Positions 33,739 through 43,906 of a DNA stretch of 64,000 nt are shown piece by piece; the stretch's first letter is position 1, and each line of letters starts with the position of its first letter. The position numbers and the translations under genes were made by a program. Below the pieces are notes generated by a model. It made no database searches and was not told the origin of the DNA. It was given only the letters and a program-made list of their open reading frames with translations. Origin of the DNA: Streptomyces sclerotialus (GTDB lineage Bacteria > Actinomycetota > Actinomycetes > Streptomycetales > Streptomycetaceae); NCBI RefSeq assembly GCF_040907265.1, contig NZ_JBFOHP010000002.1, forward strand, positions 2,938,501-3,002,500, read 5' to 3'.

Positions 33739-36621
33739 TCAGGCCGGAACGATGTTGACCAGCTTCGGCGCCCGGACGATCACCTTGCGGATGCCGGCAC
33801 CGCCCAGTGCCGTCACGACCGCGGGCTCGGCCAGCGCCGCCGCCTCCAGGTCCGCGTCCGAGATGGACGGCGAGACCTCCAGACGGGCCTTGACCTTGCC
33901 CTTGATCTGCACGACGCAGGTCACGGTCTCGTCGACGACGTACGCCGGGTCGGCCTCCGGGAAGTCCGCGTACACCACGGTCTCGGTGTGGCCCAGCTTG
34001 CGCCACAGCTCCTCGCCGATGTGCGGAGCCAGCGGCGCGACCAGCAGCACCAGCTTCTCGGCGACGGAGCGCGGGACCCTGCCGCCGGACTTCGTCAGGT
34101 GGTTGTTCAGCTCCGTGATCTTGGCGATCGCGGTGTTGAAGCGCAGTCCGGCCATGTCCTGACGGACGCCGTCGATGGTCTTGTGCAGGACCCGCAGCGT
34201 GTCCTCGTCCGGCTCGGTGTCCACGACGGTGACCTCACCGGTGGCCTCGTCCACGACGTTGCGCCACAGGCGCTGCAGCAGACGGTACTGGCCGACGACG
34301 GCGCGGGTGTCCCAGGGACGCGAGACGTCCAGCGGGCCCATCGCCATCTCGTACAGCCGCAGCGTGTCGGCGCCGTACTCCTGGCAGATCTCGTCCGGGG
34401 TGACGGCGTTCTTCAGGGACTTGCCCATCTTGCCGAGGACGCGGCTGACCTTCTCGCCCTGGTAGTAGAACTTGCCGTCGCGCTCCTCGACCTCGGCCGC
34501 CGGGACCGCGATGCCACGCTTGTCCCGGTACACGAAGGCCTGGATCATGCCCTGGTTGTACAGCTTGTGGAACGGCTCGCGGGACGCGATGTGCCCCAGG
34601 TCGTGCAGCACCTTGGTCCAGAGGCGGGCGTACAGCAGGTGCAGCACGGCGTGCTCGGCGCCGCCCACGTACAGGTCGACACCGCCGTGCGGCTGGCCTT
34701 CGCGCAGGCCCATCCAGTACTGCTCGTTGGCCGGGTCGACCAGCTTCTCGGCGTTGTTCGGGTCCAGGTAGCGCAGCTCGTACCAGCAGGAGCCGGCCCA
34801 GTTGGGCATGGTGTTGGTCTCACGGCGGTAGCGCCGCACGCCCCGGCCGTCACCCAGGTCCAGGTCGACGTTGACCCACTCCTCGTTCCGGGACAGCGGG
34901 GTCTCCGGGGAGGTGTCGGCGTCGTCCGGGTCGAAGGTGCGCGGGGAGTAGTCCTCGACCTCGGGCAGCTCCAGCGGCAGCATCGACTCGGGCAGCGCGT
35001 GCGCCACGCCGTCCTCGTCGTACACGATCGGGAAGGGCTCGCCCCAGTAGCGCTGCCGGCTGAACAGCCAGTCGCGCAGCCGGAAGTTCACGGTGCCCTC
35101 GCCGATGCCCTGGACGCCCAGCCACTGGGTGATCCGGGTCTTGGCCTCGGCGACCGACAGGCCGTCCAGGGAGATCGCGTCGGAGGAGGAGTTGACGATC
35201 TTCGCGTCGTACGAGGAGAAGGCGTCGTCCCAGGTGGACGGGTCGGTGCCGCGGTCGTCCGAGGGCTCGACCACGCAGCGCATGGGCAGCTCGAAGGCGC
35301 GCGCGAAGGCGAAGTCACGGCTGTCGTGCGCCGGGACGGCCATGATCGCGCCGGTGCCGTAGCCCATCAGGACGTAGTCGGCGATGAAGACCGGGACCTG
35401 CTCGCCGCTGACCGGGTTGGTCGCGTACACGCCGGTGAAGACGCCGGTCTTGTCCTTGGCCTCGGCCTGGCGCTCGACGTCGGACTTCGAGGCGGCCTGC
35501 TTGCGGTACGCGGCGACGGCCTCGGCCGGGGTGGCGTATCCGCCGGTCCACACGTCGTGCGTGCCCTCGGGCCACGCGTCCGGAACGATCGAGTCCTCGC
35601 CGGAGACCAGGTCGTGCTCCGGGGCCAGCACCATGTAGGTCGCGCCGAACAGGGTGTCCTGGCGAGTGGTGAAGACGGTGATGTGCTGGCCGTCGCCCAC
35701 GGGGAAGTCGACCCGCGCGCCCTCGGAGCGGCCGATCCAGTTGCGCTGCTGCAGCTTGATCGCCTCGGGCCAGTCCAGCCCGTCCAGGTCCTCCAGCAGG
35801 CGGTCCGCATAGGCGGTGATGCGCATGTTCCACTGGCGCAGCTTGGACTTGAAGACCGGGAAGTTGCCGCGCTCGGAGCGGCCCTCGGCGGTGACCTCCT
35901 CGTTGGCCAGGACGGTGCCCAGGCCCGGGCACCAGTTGACCGGCGCGTCGGAGGCGTACGCCAGGCGGTACTCGCCCAGGACGTTGGCGCGCTCGAGGGC
36001 GCTCAGGTCGGCCCACGCGCGGCCGTCGGGGGTCTCCCGCTCGCCCGCCTCGAACTGGGCGACCAGCTCGTCGATCGGGCGTGCCTTCCTGGCCTCGGTG
36101 TCGTACCAGGAGTTGAAGATCTGCAGGAAGATCCACTGGGTCCACCTGTAGTACGCCGGGTCGATCGTCTCGACCGAACGGCGCTGGTCGTGGCCCAGGC
36201 CCAGGCGGCGCAGCTGCGCCTTCATGTTGACGATGTTGGCCTCGGTGGAGACCCGGGGGTGGGTGCCCGTCTGGACGGCGTACTGCTCGGCGGGCAGGCC
36301 GAAGGCGTCGAAGCCCAGGGTGTGCAGGACGTTGTGGCCCGTCATGCGCTGGAAGCGGGCGAAGACGTCGGTGGCGATGTAGCCCAGGGGGTGGCCGACG
36401 TGCAGACCCGCACCCGAGGGGTACGGGAACATGTCCATGACGAACTTCTTCGGCCTGTTCACCAGCTCCGGGTCGCCGGCCAGGTCACCGCTGGGGTTCG
36501 GCGCCTCGTAGGTGCCGTTCTCGTCCCAGAAGTCCTGCCAGCGTGCCTCGATGTCCGCGGCCAGCGCGGCCGTATAGCGGTGCGGGGCCGCCGCCTCGGC
36601 GGCCGTGGTCGTCTCGCTCAT
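33739..36621 (-). CDS. leuS: Leucyl-tRNA synthetase
   Basis: 960 residues from the ATG at 36621. Class I aminoacyl-tRNA synthetase: HVGH (residues 74-77) is the HIGH motif, the editing (CP1) domain lies in the middle ([14 protein letters not shown]), KMGKS at about 731 is the KMSKS loop, followed by the anticodon-binding and C-terminal domains. Charges tRNA-Leu. The transcript has a long 5' leader with a short ORF and a terminator (see below), so leucine-dependent attenuation is likely. A frame extending to 36720 is the terminator region, not coding. Confidence 0.97.
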   Translation of the reverse strand: MSETTTAAEAAAPHRYTAALAADIEARWQDFWDENGTYEAPNPSGDLAGDPELVNRPKKFVMDMFPYPSGAGLHVGHPLGYIATDVFARFQRMTGHNVLHTLGFDAFGLPAEQYAVQTGTHPRVSTEANIVNMKAQLRRLGLGHDQRRSVETIDPAYYRWTQWIFLQIFNSWYDTEARKARPIDELVAQFEAGERETPDGRAWADLSALERANVLGEYRLAYASDAPVNWCPGLGTVLANEEVTAEGRSERGNFPVFKSKLRQWNMRITAYADRLLEDLDGLDWPEAIKLQQRNWIGRSEGARVDFPVGDGQHITVFTTRQDTLFGATYMVLAPEHDLVSGEDSIVPDAWPEGTHDVWTGGYATPAEAVAAYRKQAASKSDVERQAEAKDKTGVFTGVYATNPVSGEQVPVFIADYVLMGYGTGAIMAVPAHDSRDFAFARAFELPMRCVVEPSDDRGTDPSTWDDAFSSYDAKIVNSSSDAISLDGLSVAEAKTRITQWLGVQGIGEGTVNFRLRDWLFSRQRYWGEPFPIVYDEDGVAHALPESMLPLELPEVEDYSPRTFDPDDADTSPETPLSRNEEWVNVDLDLGDGRGVRRYRRETNTMPNWAGSCWYELRYLDPNNAEKLVDPANEQYWMGLREGQPHGGVDLYVGGAEHAVLHLLYARLWTKVLHDLGHIASREPFHKLYNQGMIQAFVYRDKRGIAVPAAEVEERDGKFYYQGEKVSRVLGKMGKSLKNAVTPDEICQEYGADTLRLYEMAMGPLDVSRPWDTRAVVGQYRLLQRLWRNVVDEATGEVTVVDTEPDEDTLRVLHKTIDGVRQDMAGLRFNTAIAKITELNNHLTKSGGRVPRSVAEKLVLLVAPLAPHIGEELWRKLGHTETVVYADFPEADPAYVVDETVTCVVQIKGKVKARLEVSPSISDADLEAAALAEPAVVTALGGAGIRKVIVRAPKLVNIVPA

Positions 36622-36703
36622 CGTCCCAAAAGCTCCATCGATCGTCTCTGCCTGCGGAAACGCACCCCTTGCGGGCACCTTCTTGCCGGTCGGCGCCGGA
36701 AAC

Positions 36704-36728
36704 AAAAAGGCCCCTCGCACAGGAGGGG
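36704..36728 (-). terminator. Intrinsic terminator in the leuS leader
   Basis: In the RNA: CCCCUC / GAGGGG stem (6 bp, 6-nt loop), then GG(CC) and a run of five U. Sits between the leader ORF and leuS, 83 nt before the leuS start. This U-tract is rare in this genome, where other terminators lack one. Confidence 0.8.
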
Positions 36729-36749
36729 ACGCCGCGCCGATTCCGACTC

Positions 36750-36770
36750 GGACCTCGCAGTCTCCGGTCC
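36750..36770 (-). promoter_or_regulatory. Pause or anti-terminator hairpin in the leuS leader
   Basis: GGACC / GGTCC stem with an 11-nt loop, just after the leader ORF and before the terminator; it or a longer pairing partner could block the terminator when the ribosome stalls at the Leu codons (inference). Confidence 0.45.
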
Positions 36771-36782
36771 GGTCGGTACTGA

Positions 36783-36821
36783 TCAGCGCGGCCCGCTAAG
36801 CAGAAGGCGTACGGCACGCAT
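36783..36821 (-). CDS. leuS leader peptide (12 residues, three Leu codons)
   Basis: [12 protein letters not shown], then TGA. The Leu codons CTT-CTG-CTT are consecutive; the two CTT codons are rare in this high-GC genome. The ORF begins 200 nt before the leuS start and is followed by a pairable hairpin and a U-rich terminator, the classic arrangement of a transcription attenuator that reads charged tRNA-Leu. Low Leu-tRNA would stall the ribosome in the LLL stretch and let leuS be transcribed. No Shine-Dalgarno; the possible -10 (36828-36833) lies only 6 nt from the ATG, so leaderless translation is possible. Confidence 0.72.
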   Translation of the reverse strand: MRAVRLLLSGPR

Positions 36822-36827
36822 GGCGTC

Positions 36828-36833
36828 AGGGTA
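36828..36833 (-). promoter_or_regulatory. Candidate -10 box of the leuS transcript
   Basis: TACCCT, 6 nt before the leader-peptide ATG; no good -35 was found at 16-18 bp. Weak on its own. Confidence 0.35.
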
Positions 36834-37257
36834 CCGCAGCGCGCCAGGAGCCCGCGCCGAGGTTCCCCCGCGGGTGCTCCGTCCCACATGCCGGACAGGA
36901 CAGCGGCCCGGCGTACGGGGGTCTCAGCGCCGGGCAGAGCCCCCGTAGCCCCTGCCCGGCGTGTCGACGCCCGTGACGTCGTCGTGGCCGGCGACGGCGC
37001 GCAGCGAGCTGTCCTTGCCCAGGCTCTGCAGCGAGGCGGCAGCCCCTTGCCGACGTCGCCTCGGAGGGGGAGGCGCCGGGGAAGTCCTGCCGGCTGCCGC
37101 CGTAGGCCGCCGGGACACCGGTGGTCGTGCCGGAAAAGGAGCGGCCGAGCGGGTGTGCGGGGCGCGAACGGACCGACGTTAGCAGCGGGTCGCACCGTGC
37201 GGGCGGGATACGCCAAGCCGCCCGCCCGCCCGTGCGACGGCCCCTAGCTTGCCGGGC
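36834..37257. other. Intergenic region between leuS leader and haem membrane protein gene
   Basis: About 420 bp. A minus-strand frame (36924-37118, 64 codons, GTG start) ends in a plausible-looking stretch (GHDDVTGVDTPGRGYGG), so a small gene is possible but not supported well. Other frames are shadows. The divergent promoters must lie here. Confidence 0.35.
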
Positions 37258-38454
37258 ATGCAACTGCTACCGGGCCCGACGGCGCGCCGGGCGGCCCGCA
37301 CCCGCCGTCCCGGCCTCCCCCACCACTTACGCCTCCCCCAGCGCCTGCGGAGGCCCCGCCCCGCGCTCACCACCGGGGCCGGCGCCCTCCTGATCCTCCC
37401 CCTCGTCGCCGCGGCACCCGTCTTCCGCGCGTTCTTCGACCACACCGCCGGGGTGCTCACGCTCGTCTCGCTCACCGCCGCCGTGGTCTGGGGCCTGCTC
37501 GCGGCCGGCCGTACGGTCCTGGCGCCGCGCAGCAGGCTCCTCGCCCAGGGCATCCACCGGGCGCTGGCCACCGCCTCGCTCGGCTTCCTGGTGCTGCACA
37601 TCGCCGTCAAGGTGGCCGAGGAGCACGCCCGCTTCCTGGACGCGTTCCTGCCGTTCGCGTCCGTGGTGCTCTCCGGACCCGTCGCACCCGGCACCGCACC
37701 GCTCATCGGGTTCGGCACGCTGGCCGGACTGCTGATGGTCCTGGCTGCCGCGACCGGCGCGCTGCGCAGCGCGTTCGCCGGGCGCGGGCGGGTCTCGGGG
37801 CGCTGGCGCGCCCTGCACACCAGCGCGTACGCCGCGTGGTGCCTGGCCCTCCTGCACGGCCTCAAGTCCGGCCGCGCGCCCTCGGGGTGGGTCACCACGG
37901 GGTACGTGCTGTGCCTCGTGGCGGTCATGGGCGCCCTGCTGGCCCGCCTGCTCTTCACCCCGTGTGCGGAGTTCCCGTACTTCATGCCGCGCCGGGAACT
38001 GCCGTTCTCGTTGCCGCTGCGCCTACGGAAGCCGGCCCGGCGCCGGGCCGGGCGCCGGGCAGCGGGGCCTCCGGGTACGCGCTCCGCCCCGGAAGCGCCC
38101 GCGGACGCTCCTGAGGCGGCCACCGCGAGCGCACCCGTAGTGGCGACGGCGAGCACTCCCGTAGGAGACGCGCAGAGCGTCCCTTCATGGGTACCGGCCG
38201 ACGCGCCCACTGAGACGCTGCCGTACGTCTCCGCGGCGTACGCCCCGTACGCGCCGTCCGGAGACGGCTACGTGACGGGCGACGGCCGGGCACCGGACGA
38301 AGTGCCCGCCGAGCACCTCCCGTACGCCGGCCTCGGTGCCGCGCCGTACGCCCCCGAGTGGACCGGCCCGCCCACCCTGGTGCAGCCCACGATCTCCGGC
38401 GGCCGTGCCGAGGGCGCGCCCCTCCCCCACGACCCGGACGGCCGTACCCCATGA
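37258..38454 (+). CDS. Multi-pass membrane protein with ferric-reductase-like haem helices
   Basis: 398 residues from the ATG at 37258. About six transmembrane helices in the first 240 residues; His pairs in HRALATASLGFLVLHIAVK and LHTSAYAAWCLALLHGL lie in helices about 14 residues apart, as in ferric-reductase-like or cytochrome-b haem sites. The C-terminal 150 residues are a Pro/Ala/Tyr-rich cytoplasmic tail without haem motifs. TGA overlaps the next ATG by 4 nt, so it is coupled to the NuoF-like gene; together they look like an electron-transfer module. Confidence 0.82.
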   Translation: MQLLPGPTARRAARTRRPGLPHHLRLPQRLRRPRPALTTGAGALLILPLVAAAPVFRAFFDHTAGVLTLVSLTAAVVWGLLAAGRTVLAPRSRLLAQGIHRALATASLGFLVLHIAVKVAEEHARFLDAFLPFASVVLSGPVAPGTAPLIGFGTLAGLLMVLAAATGALRSAFAGRGRVSGRWRALHTSAYAAWCLALLHGLKSGRAPSGWVTTGYVLCLVAVMGALLARLLFTPCAEFPYFMPRRELPFSLPLRLRKPARRRAGRRAAGPPGTRSAPEAPADAPEAATASAPVVATASTPVGDAQSVPSWVPADAPTETLPYVSAAYAPYAPSGDGYVTGDGRAPDEVPAEHLPYAGLGAAPYAPEWTGPPTLVQPTISGGRAEGAPLPHDPDGRTP

Positions 38455-40022
38455 CCGTCGCCACGCTGGTCCCGTACGCGGCCGGCGGGCCGCTGCCCGA
38501 CGTGCCCGGCGTACGGGTGCTCGGACTGCCGCGACTGTGCGCCGGGTTCGACGAGGCGGAACGGCTGGACCGCAAGCGGCATCTGCTCCTCCACGGGTCG
38601 CTGCCGGCGCTCTCCGGGGAACAGCTGGCCGCCGTCGCCGACTCCGTGGCGCTGCGCGGCCGGGGCGGCGCCGGTTTCCCGTTCGCCCGGAAGCTGACGG
38701 CGGTCGCCGGGGCCGCGGCCCGCCGCGGGGTACGCCCCGTCGTCGTGGTGAACGGCTGCGAGGGCGAGCCCGCCTGCCGCAAGGACACCGTGCTGCTGTG
38801 CCGCGCGCCACACCTCGTCCTGGACGGCGCGCTGCTGGCCGCCACAGCCCTCGGCGCACACCTGCTGGTCATCGGCGTGACGAAGGCCACGGCCGACAAC
38901 TCCGTACGGGAAGCCCTCGCGGAACGGGGGCTGGGGCGCAAACGGCGCGGGCGTGCGCTGCACGCGCAGGTCGTACGCTCGCCCGAACGCCTGGTCTCCG
39001 GCGAGGCGTCCGCGCTGATCCGGGCCGCCGAGGGCGGGCCACCGGTGCCGCCGGGCCGCCGGGCACGGGCCGCCGAGTCCGGGCTGGGCGGCGCCCCCAC
39101 GCTGCTGTCCAACGCCGAGACCTTCGCCCAACTCGCGGTCGCCGCCCGCCTCGGCCCCGACCTCTACTCCAGTACCGGCCTGCCCGGCGAACCGGGCACG
39201 ATCCTGCTGACGGTCTCCGGCGCGGTCCCCGCACCCGCGGTCGTCGAGGCGCCCAGCGGGGTGCCGCTGCCGTACGTCCTGCAGTCCTGCGGTGCCGAGC
39301 CCGCACCGCCCGGCGTCCTGATCGGCGGCTACCACGGCGCCTGGCTGGACCCCGCCACCGCGTACGGGACGCCGCTCTCCCGGGAGGCGCTGGCGGCACG
39401 CGGTGGGGCGCTGGGCGCGGGCGCCGTGCTGCCGCTGACCGCGGCGACGTGTCCGCTGGGCGAGGCGCTGCGCATCGCGCGGTGGCTGGCGGCGGAGTCG
39501 GCGGGGCAGTGCGGACCGTGCCGACTGGGTCTGCCGTCGCTGGCCGGGTTGCTCGCCGAGGCGCTGGGCGGCGGCGGGCAGCCCGCCCTGGAGGCGGTAC
39601 GGGAGGCGGCGCGCGGCGTACGGGGGCGGGGGGCCTGCAAACACCCCGACGGCTCGGCCCGGTTCGTGCTGTCGGCGCTCGCCGCCTTCCCCGACGACCT
39701 GGCCGCGCACGTCCTGGCCGGCGGCTGCGGGCGGCCCACCGCCGGGCTGCTGCCGCTGCCGCCCGAAGAGGCCGCTGGGACGGCGGGCGGCGCGGTGGAG
39801 GGGGCCGGGGCCCCGGAGGCCGCCGGGGAGCGGCTGGCGGTGGACTGGACGCTGTGCGAGGGGCACGGGCTGTGCGCCGGGCTGCTGCCGGAGGCCGTGG
39901 GACTCGACCGGGACGGTTTCCCCGTGCTGTCCGAGGACGTGCTCCCGGGAGCGCTGCGGGCCCGCGCCCAGCGCGCCGTACGCCGCTGCCCGGCCCTGGC
40001 CCTCCGGCTGGAGAAACCGTGA
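38451..40022 (+). CDS. NuoF-like flavoprotein fused to a ferredoxin domain
   Basis: 523 residues. NuoF-type core: FMN site RGRGGAGFPFARKL, VVVNGCEGEPACRKD, GAPTLLSNAETFAQL, SLBB region, then CGPCRLG with further Cys (ACKHPDG) for a 4Fe-4S cluster. A linker, then a C-terminal domain of about 65 residues like 3Fe-4S ferredoxins (CEGHGLCAG, then RRCPALAL). NAD(H) partner binding is plausible but unproven, and the usual NuoF phrasing is replaced (NGCEGEPAC), so it need not be complex I. Overlaps the upstream membrane-protein gene by 4 nt; probable direct partner. Confidence 0.85.
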   Translation: MTVATLVPYAAGGPLPDVPGVRVLGLPRLCAGFDEAERLDRKRHLLLHGSLPALSGEQLAAVADSVALRGRGGAGFPFARKLTAVAGAAARRGVRPVVVVNGCEGEPACRKDTVLLCRAPHLVLDGALLAATALGAHLLVIGVTKATADNSVREALAERGLGRKRRGRALHAQVVRSPERLVSGEASALIRAAEGGPPVPPGRRARAAESGLGGAPTLLSNAETFAQLAVAARLGPDLYSSTGLPGEPGTILLTVSGAVPAPAVVEAPSGVPLPYVLQSCGAEPAPPGVLIGGYHGAWLDPATAYGTPLSREALAARGGALGAGAVLPLTAATCPLGEALRIARWLAAESAGQCGPCRLGLPSLAGLLAEALGGGGQPALEAVREAARGVRGRGACKHPDGSARFVLSALAAFPDDLAAHVLAGGCGRPTAGLLPLPPEEAAGTAGGAVEGAGAPEAAGERLAVDWTLCEGHGLCAGLLPEAVGLDRDGFPVLSEDVLPGALRARAQRAVRRCPALALRLEKP

Positions 40023-40101
40023 CCGCCCGGAGCGGCCCGGCGCTGTGACGTCCCGCACGGAAGCCAGCGGGCACGGGCGGGACGGAATCCGCGTGCACGA
40101 C

Positions 40102-40134
40102 AGAGCGGGCCGTCCTTCTCGGACGGCCCGCTCT
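40102..40134. terminator. Bidirectional terminator between NuoF-like gene and tRNA-Ala
   Basis: Perfect 14-bp inverted repeat AGAGCGGGCCGTCC / GGACGGCCCGCTCT with a 5-nt loop, between two convergent genes. Confidence 0.8.
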
Positions 40135-40142
40135 GATCACTG

Positions 40143-40215
40143 TGGAGCTAAGGAGAATTGAACTCCTGACCTCCTGCATGCCATGCAGGCGCTCTACCAA
40201 CTGAGCTATAGCCCC
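40143..40215 (-). tRNA. tRNA-Ala (GGC), copy 1
   Basis: 73 nt. Acceptor 5' GGGGCTA pairs with TAGCTCC, discriminator A; D stem GCTC/GAGC; anticodon stem CCTGC/GCAGG with loop ATGGCAT, anticodon GGC; T arm GGAGTTCAATTCTCC. CCA is not encoded. Identical to the copy at 44559. Candidate promoter upstream at 40264-40294. Confidence 0.97.
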
Positions 40216-40263
40216 GTGTTCTGTTGTGGTCTTCGCGGGGTTTCCCTCGCGGCGACATCGACT

Positions 40264-40294
40264 ACATTACACGGCTGCCCCCGGCCTTTGCCAA
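40264..40294 (-). promoter_or_regulatory. Candidate promoter of tRNA-Ala copy 1
   Basis: -35 TTGGCA (40289-40294) and -10 TAATGT (40264-40269), spacer 19 bp, about 50 bp before the tRNA 5' end. Confidence 0.5.
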
Positions 40295-40435
40295 ATCGCT
40301 TTCCCGGCTCCCTCCGGCGGCAGCCCGCCGAGCCCCCTGAAGGTCGACGGCACACCAGCACGGCACCCGGCCAGGCGGTCGGCGGCCGGAGTACTGTCGA
40401 CAATCCGTGCTCGAACAAAACCGGGGGCCTGGAAC

Positions 40436-41891
40436 GTGACCGCGCCGAAGCTCGACCAGTCCGTCGGACGCCGCGGCTCGCTCCCTCTCGAGGGCGTCCG
40501 TCGCCGCCTCCTGACGGCCGCACTGGTCTGTGCGCTCTCCTTCACGGTCTTCTGGATCGTCCAGCGGCTGGCCGGCGTGACCATGCTGGACCTGATGGTC
40601 TACCGCGCCGAGGGCTGGACCGCCCGCACCGGCGGCGACCTCTACGACATGCTCGCCACCTCCGCGCAGCTGCCCAACACCTATCCGCCCTTCGCCTCCC
40701 TGCTCTTCGTGCCGCTGACCCTCCTCGGCGTCCCGGAGATGCGCACGCTCGCCACCCTCGGCAACCTCCTGCTCCTGGTCGCCGTGGTGCACCTCACGCT
40801 CCGCCTGACCGGCCTGCCCTCGACCGCCCCCCGGAACGCGCGCCCCGCGCGCCCGGCAGGCCACCGCGACGCTCGCCCTCTCCGCACTGCTCGTCTGGTG
40901 CGAGCCCGTGTGGACGACGCTGCGCTACGGGCAGATCAACCTCCTCCTCGCCGTGCTCGTGCTCTGGGACGTCACCCGCCGGGACACCGACCGCCGGGCC
41001 GGCATCGGCATCGGCATCGCCGCCGGGATCAAGCTCACCCCCGCCCTCTTCGCCGTGTGGCTCGCGCTCGCGGGACTGCTGCGCGCCCGTCAGCTGCGGC
41101 AGCCGGGGCAGGGACTGCGCGGTACCTGGAACCCCTGGCTGCGTCAGGCCTGCGTCGCGGTCCTCGCTTTTCTCGGCACCGTCCTCCTCTCCGCCCTGGC
41201 CCTGCCCCGCGACTCGGCCCGCTTCTGGACCGAGATCGTCTTCGCCTCCGACCGGCCGGGCGATGTGGAGATCACCGCCAACCAGTCACTGCGCGGCGTC
41301 CTCGCCCGACTGCTGCACACGCCCGACACCGGCCTGTGGTGGCCGGCCGCCGCTGCCGTGGCCGCGGTCGCGGGGCTGGCGCTCGCCACCACCGCACTGC
41401 TCCGCGGCCAGCGCGCCTGGGCGGCCGTCGCCTGCGCCACCACCGCGCTGCTGATCAGCCCGATCTCCTGGTCGCACCACTGGGTGTGGGCCGTACCGGC
41501 ACTGATCCTGCTGGGCACGGAGGCCGTACGCCGCGGCGGACGGGCCACCCGGACGGGCCGCCGGCTCTGGGCGGCCACCGGAGGGCTCGGGCTGCTCTTC
41601 GCCTCCTTCGCGCTGTGGTGGGTGCCGCACCGCCCGCACAGCCACGCGGAACTGCACCAGAACGGCGGCCAGATGCTCCTCTCCGGCAGCTACCCGATCG
41701 CCGGGGTCGCGCTCCTGCTGCTGACCGCCGTCCTCCTGCGCCGGACCGGCGGGCCCCGGGTCAGTGCTCCCCGTGGTCGTGGCCACCGCCCGGGGTGTGG
41801 TGATGGAACACCAGCACCTCCGGAGGCATCACCACGAACGGACGCATCATCCCCATGTCCTCGTGTTCCAGCAGATGGCAGTGGTACATGA
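40436..41891 (+). pseudogene. GT87-type mannosyltransferase-like membrane protein, frameshifted
   Basis: Start GTG at 40436. The first part (frame of 40436) reads LYDMLATSAQLPNTYPPFASLL, typical of GT87/DUF2029 membrane mannosyltransferases that use polyprenyl-phosphate mannose, with transmembrane helices. After about 40820-40850 the reading continues only in the frame +1 relative to it (QATATLALSALLVW, EPVWTTLRYGQINLLL) and runs to the TGA at 41891. A C6 run at 40827-40832 is the obvious place for an extra base. Either a sequencing error, a slippage/phase-variable tract or a pseudogene. The 3' end overlaps the multicopper oxidase gene by 131 bp. Downstream frame is otherwise intact to GT87 length. 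Confidence 0.8.
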
Positions 41892-43590
41892 AGCGGCCCT
41901 TGGCGCCGTGGAACCTGCCGATCACGTTGACCATCTGCCCCGGCGGCACCTGTATGACGTCCTTCCAGCCCTGGTCACCCGGGGCTATGGGCAGCCGGCC
42001 CCCGTACTCCAGCGGACTGCGGGTACCTCCCAGCGCGTTGTCGTACGGGCTGTCCGGCACCGCCGGATAACGGTCGCGGCTGAGCACCTGGAAGTCGATC
42101 AGGTGGAGGTGCATCGGATGCGTGCCGGCGCCGCCGAGGTTCAGGAAGCTCCACTGCTCCCAGTCGTCGTACCGGACCATGAAGCCGAGGGTGTCGTCGA
42201 ACATCCGGGCACCGCGCCGGTACGTACGCGTCCTGGCGTCGGCCCCCTTGATCTGGATGATCCCCTCGGACGGGACGGTGACGTGGTCCGGGTCGACCTC
42301 GTGCATCTCCCACATCTCCGGGTGGCCGTTGCCGATCGGGCCCGGCGGGGTGAGGGCTATCAGGCGGTGTTCGTGCTTCGGCGCCGTCTCATGGGTGATC
42401 CGCTCGAACGTCGGCGAGATCACCGGGGGCAGCACGAAGGAATCGGACACCTTCTTCGAACCGACCCGGATCTGCATCACCTGCGGATACGCCACCCCCG
42501 GCGCGGCGTTGACCAGCCGCAGCCGCCGGCCGCACAGCCGGCCGAAGTCGACCAGCAGGTCCATCCGCTCGGCGGAGGCCACCGACAGGGTCCCGTCCAC
42601 CGGCAGCGGACGCGGCAGCAGCCCGCCGTCGGAACCGATCTGGTGCACCGCTCCGGTGACCGGACGGCCCGTCTCCTCGTCGATCAGCTGGAGGGCGTAC
42701 GTCCGGGCGTTGGAGGCGTTGAGCAGCCGGAAGCGGTACCAGCGCGCGTCGACGTCCAGGTGCGGCCAGATCGTGCCGTTCACCAGCGTGTAGGGGCCGG
42801 AGAACGGGATGGTGATGTTCTTGCCCTGGTTGTCCTTGCCGACGATCAGGGTCTTGTGGAGCAGCCGACCGGTCAGCCGGCCTTCTTCGTCCGTGTCGAG
42901 GTTGCGGTCCTGGATGACGAGCGGGATCTCGCGCTCTCCCGAGGGAAGGTGCAGCGCCTCCTCCTCGTCGTCCCGCAGCAGATACATGCCGGCCAGGCCC
43001 GAGAAGACATTCCAGCGGGTGATGTCCATGGCGTGGTCGTGGTACCACCACGTCGTCGCGCGGTGGTCGTTCGGATACTCCGAGAGCTGGGCGTCGCCGG
43101 GCGAGACGGCGTTCTCCGACCAGCCGTCGTTGCCGCCGCCGGTCACCGCGCCGTGCAGGTGCGTGACGACCCAGGGCGGGAGCGCGGCCACGCCCGCGAT
43201 GGGCTCGGCACCGCCGCGGCCCGGCTCGTTCAGCGGCGCGGGCACCTCCGGTGTCGCCGCCACCTCCACCGCGGTCACCGGGAAGGCGCCCGTGAGGCGG
43301 TTCGTCCAGGACACCCGGAGCCTGCGGCCGCGGCGCACTTCGATGGTGGGGCCCGGGTAATGCCCCTCGTACGCCCACACCTTGGTGGGCGGCAGCTGGG
43401 AGTGCAGCCGCACCCAGCTGGTTCGCTGCTCGATCGTGATGCCGCGCAGGGCTTCCGCGCGGCCCGGCTTGATGAGGGGCGGCACGCGCAACGCGTCGAT
43501 GAACGGCGTGAGTCCGGCCGCCGTCGCCTGTCCGTCCCGCTCCGCGATGGTCTCTGTGTGCGGTGCGTCCCCCACAACTGTGTCTGTCAC
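41761..43590 (-). CDS. Multicopper oxidase, phenoxazinone-synthase/CotA-like
   Basis: 609 residues, GTG start. Copper ligands present: HLHG (type 2/3), [19 protein letters not shown] and [14 protein letters not shown], which includes His-Cys-His of the type 1 site with a Met axial ligand. Three cupredoxin domains are implied. The [10 protein letters not shown] and [12 protein letters not shown] segments place it near phenoxazinone synthase and bilirubin/CotA-type oxidases rather than CueO-type. No signal peptide, so it is probably cytoplasmic. The C-terminus ends in His-rich HDHGEH. Substrate unknown; may oxidise o-aminophenols. Confidence 0.9.
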   Translation of the reverse strand: MTDTVVGDAPHTETIAERDGQATAAGLTPFIDALRVPPLIKPGRAEALRGITIEQRTSWVRLHSQLPPTKVWAYEGHYPGPTIEVRRGRRLRVSWTNRLTGAFPVTAVEVAATPEVPAPLNEPGRGGAEPIAGVAALPPWVVTHLHGAVTGGGNDGWSENAVSPGDAQLSEYPNDHRATTWWYHDHAMDITRWNVFSGLAGMYLLRDDEEEALHLPSGEREIPLVIQDRNLDTDEEGRLTGRLLHKTLIVGKDNQGKNITIPFSGPYTLVNGTIWPHLDVDARWYRFRLLNASNARTYALQLIDEETGRPVTGAVHQIGSDGGLLPRPLPVDGTLSVASAERMDLLVDFGRLCGRRLRLVNAAPGVAYPQVMQIRVGSKKVSDSFVLPPVISPTFERITHETAPKHEHRLIALTPPGPIGNGHPEMWEMHEVDPDHVTVPSEGIIQIKGADARTRTYRRGARMFDDTLGFMVRYDDWEQWSFLNLGGAGTHPMHLHLIDFQVLSRDRYPAVPDSPYDNALGGTRSPLEYGGRLPIAPGDQGWKDVIQVPPGQMVNVIGRFHGAKGRFMYHCHLLEHEDMGMMRPFVVMPPEVLVFHHHTPGGGHDHGEH

Positions 43591-43906
43591 TTGCGGCCCC
43601 CGTCGCTTCCCCCTTGCCGCCGGCCGTTTCGCGGCGGCAGCTCTGAGCTGTACAACGCCTCACGGTACGGCCGGAGTTCCCCCCTCAACGGGGTGATTCC
43701 GGCCAATCATCCACAGGTCACGCATAGAGGAGTGGACCGATCCGGTCCGGGGCGTTGGAACAGAAAGTAGCTCAGGGAGCGTGTTATGCGCCGAAGTTGT
43801 GGAGAAACGGTCATGCACGGCCGGCGGATGCTCTCCGGGCGCGGTGGTGCGCCGCCTGAGAGGGCTGGTGACGGGCCGTCAGTATCCGCCCCCGCGCGGG
43901 TGGTGC
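43591..43906. other. Upstream region of the multicopper oxidase gene
   Basis: About 315 bp with no supported gene. Contains the likely promoter of the oxidase and a perfect inverted repeat GGACCG-ATC-CGGTCC at 43734-43748, which could be a regulator site. Plus-strand frames here lack start signals and are shadows. Confidence 0.5.

Noticed and set aside
36622..36820. T-box riboswitch before leuS
   Set aside because: No T-box sequence (UGGN) or specifier-loop architecture seen; the leader ORF and U-run fit attenuation better.
33703..36948. 1081-codon plus-strand frame opposite leuS
   Set aside because: It is the complement of leuS in a high-GC genome; leuS has full synthetase motifs and the antisense frame has none.
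36924..37118. Small minus-strand ORF with plausible ending (GHDDVTGVDTPGRGYGG)
   Set aside because: No ribosome site and no recognised family; left as possible in the gap entry but not called.
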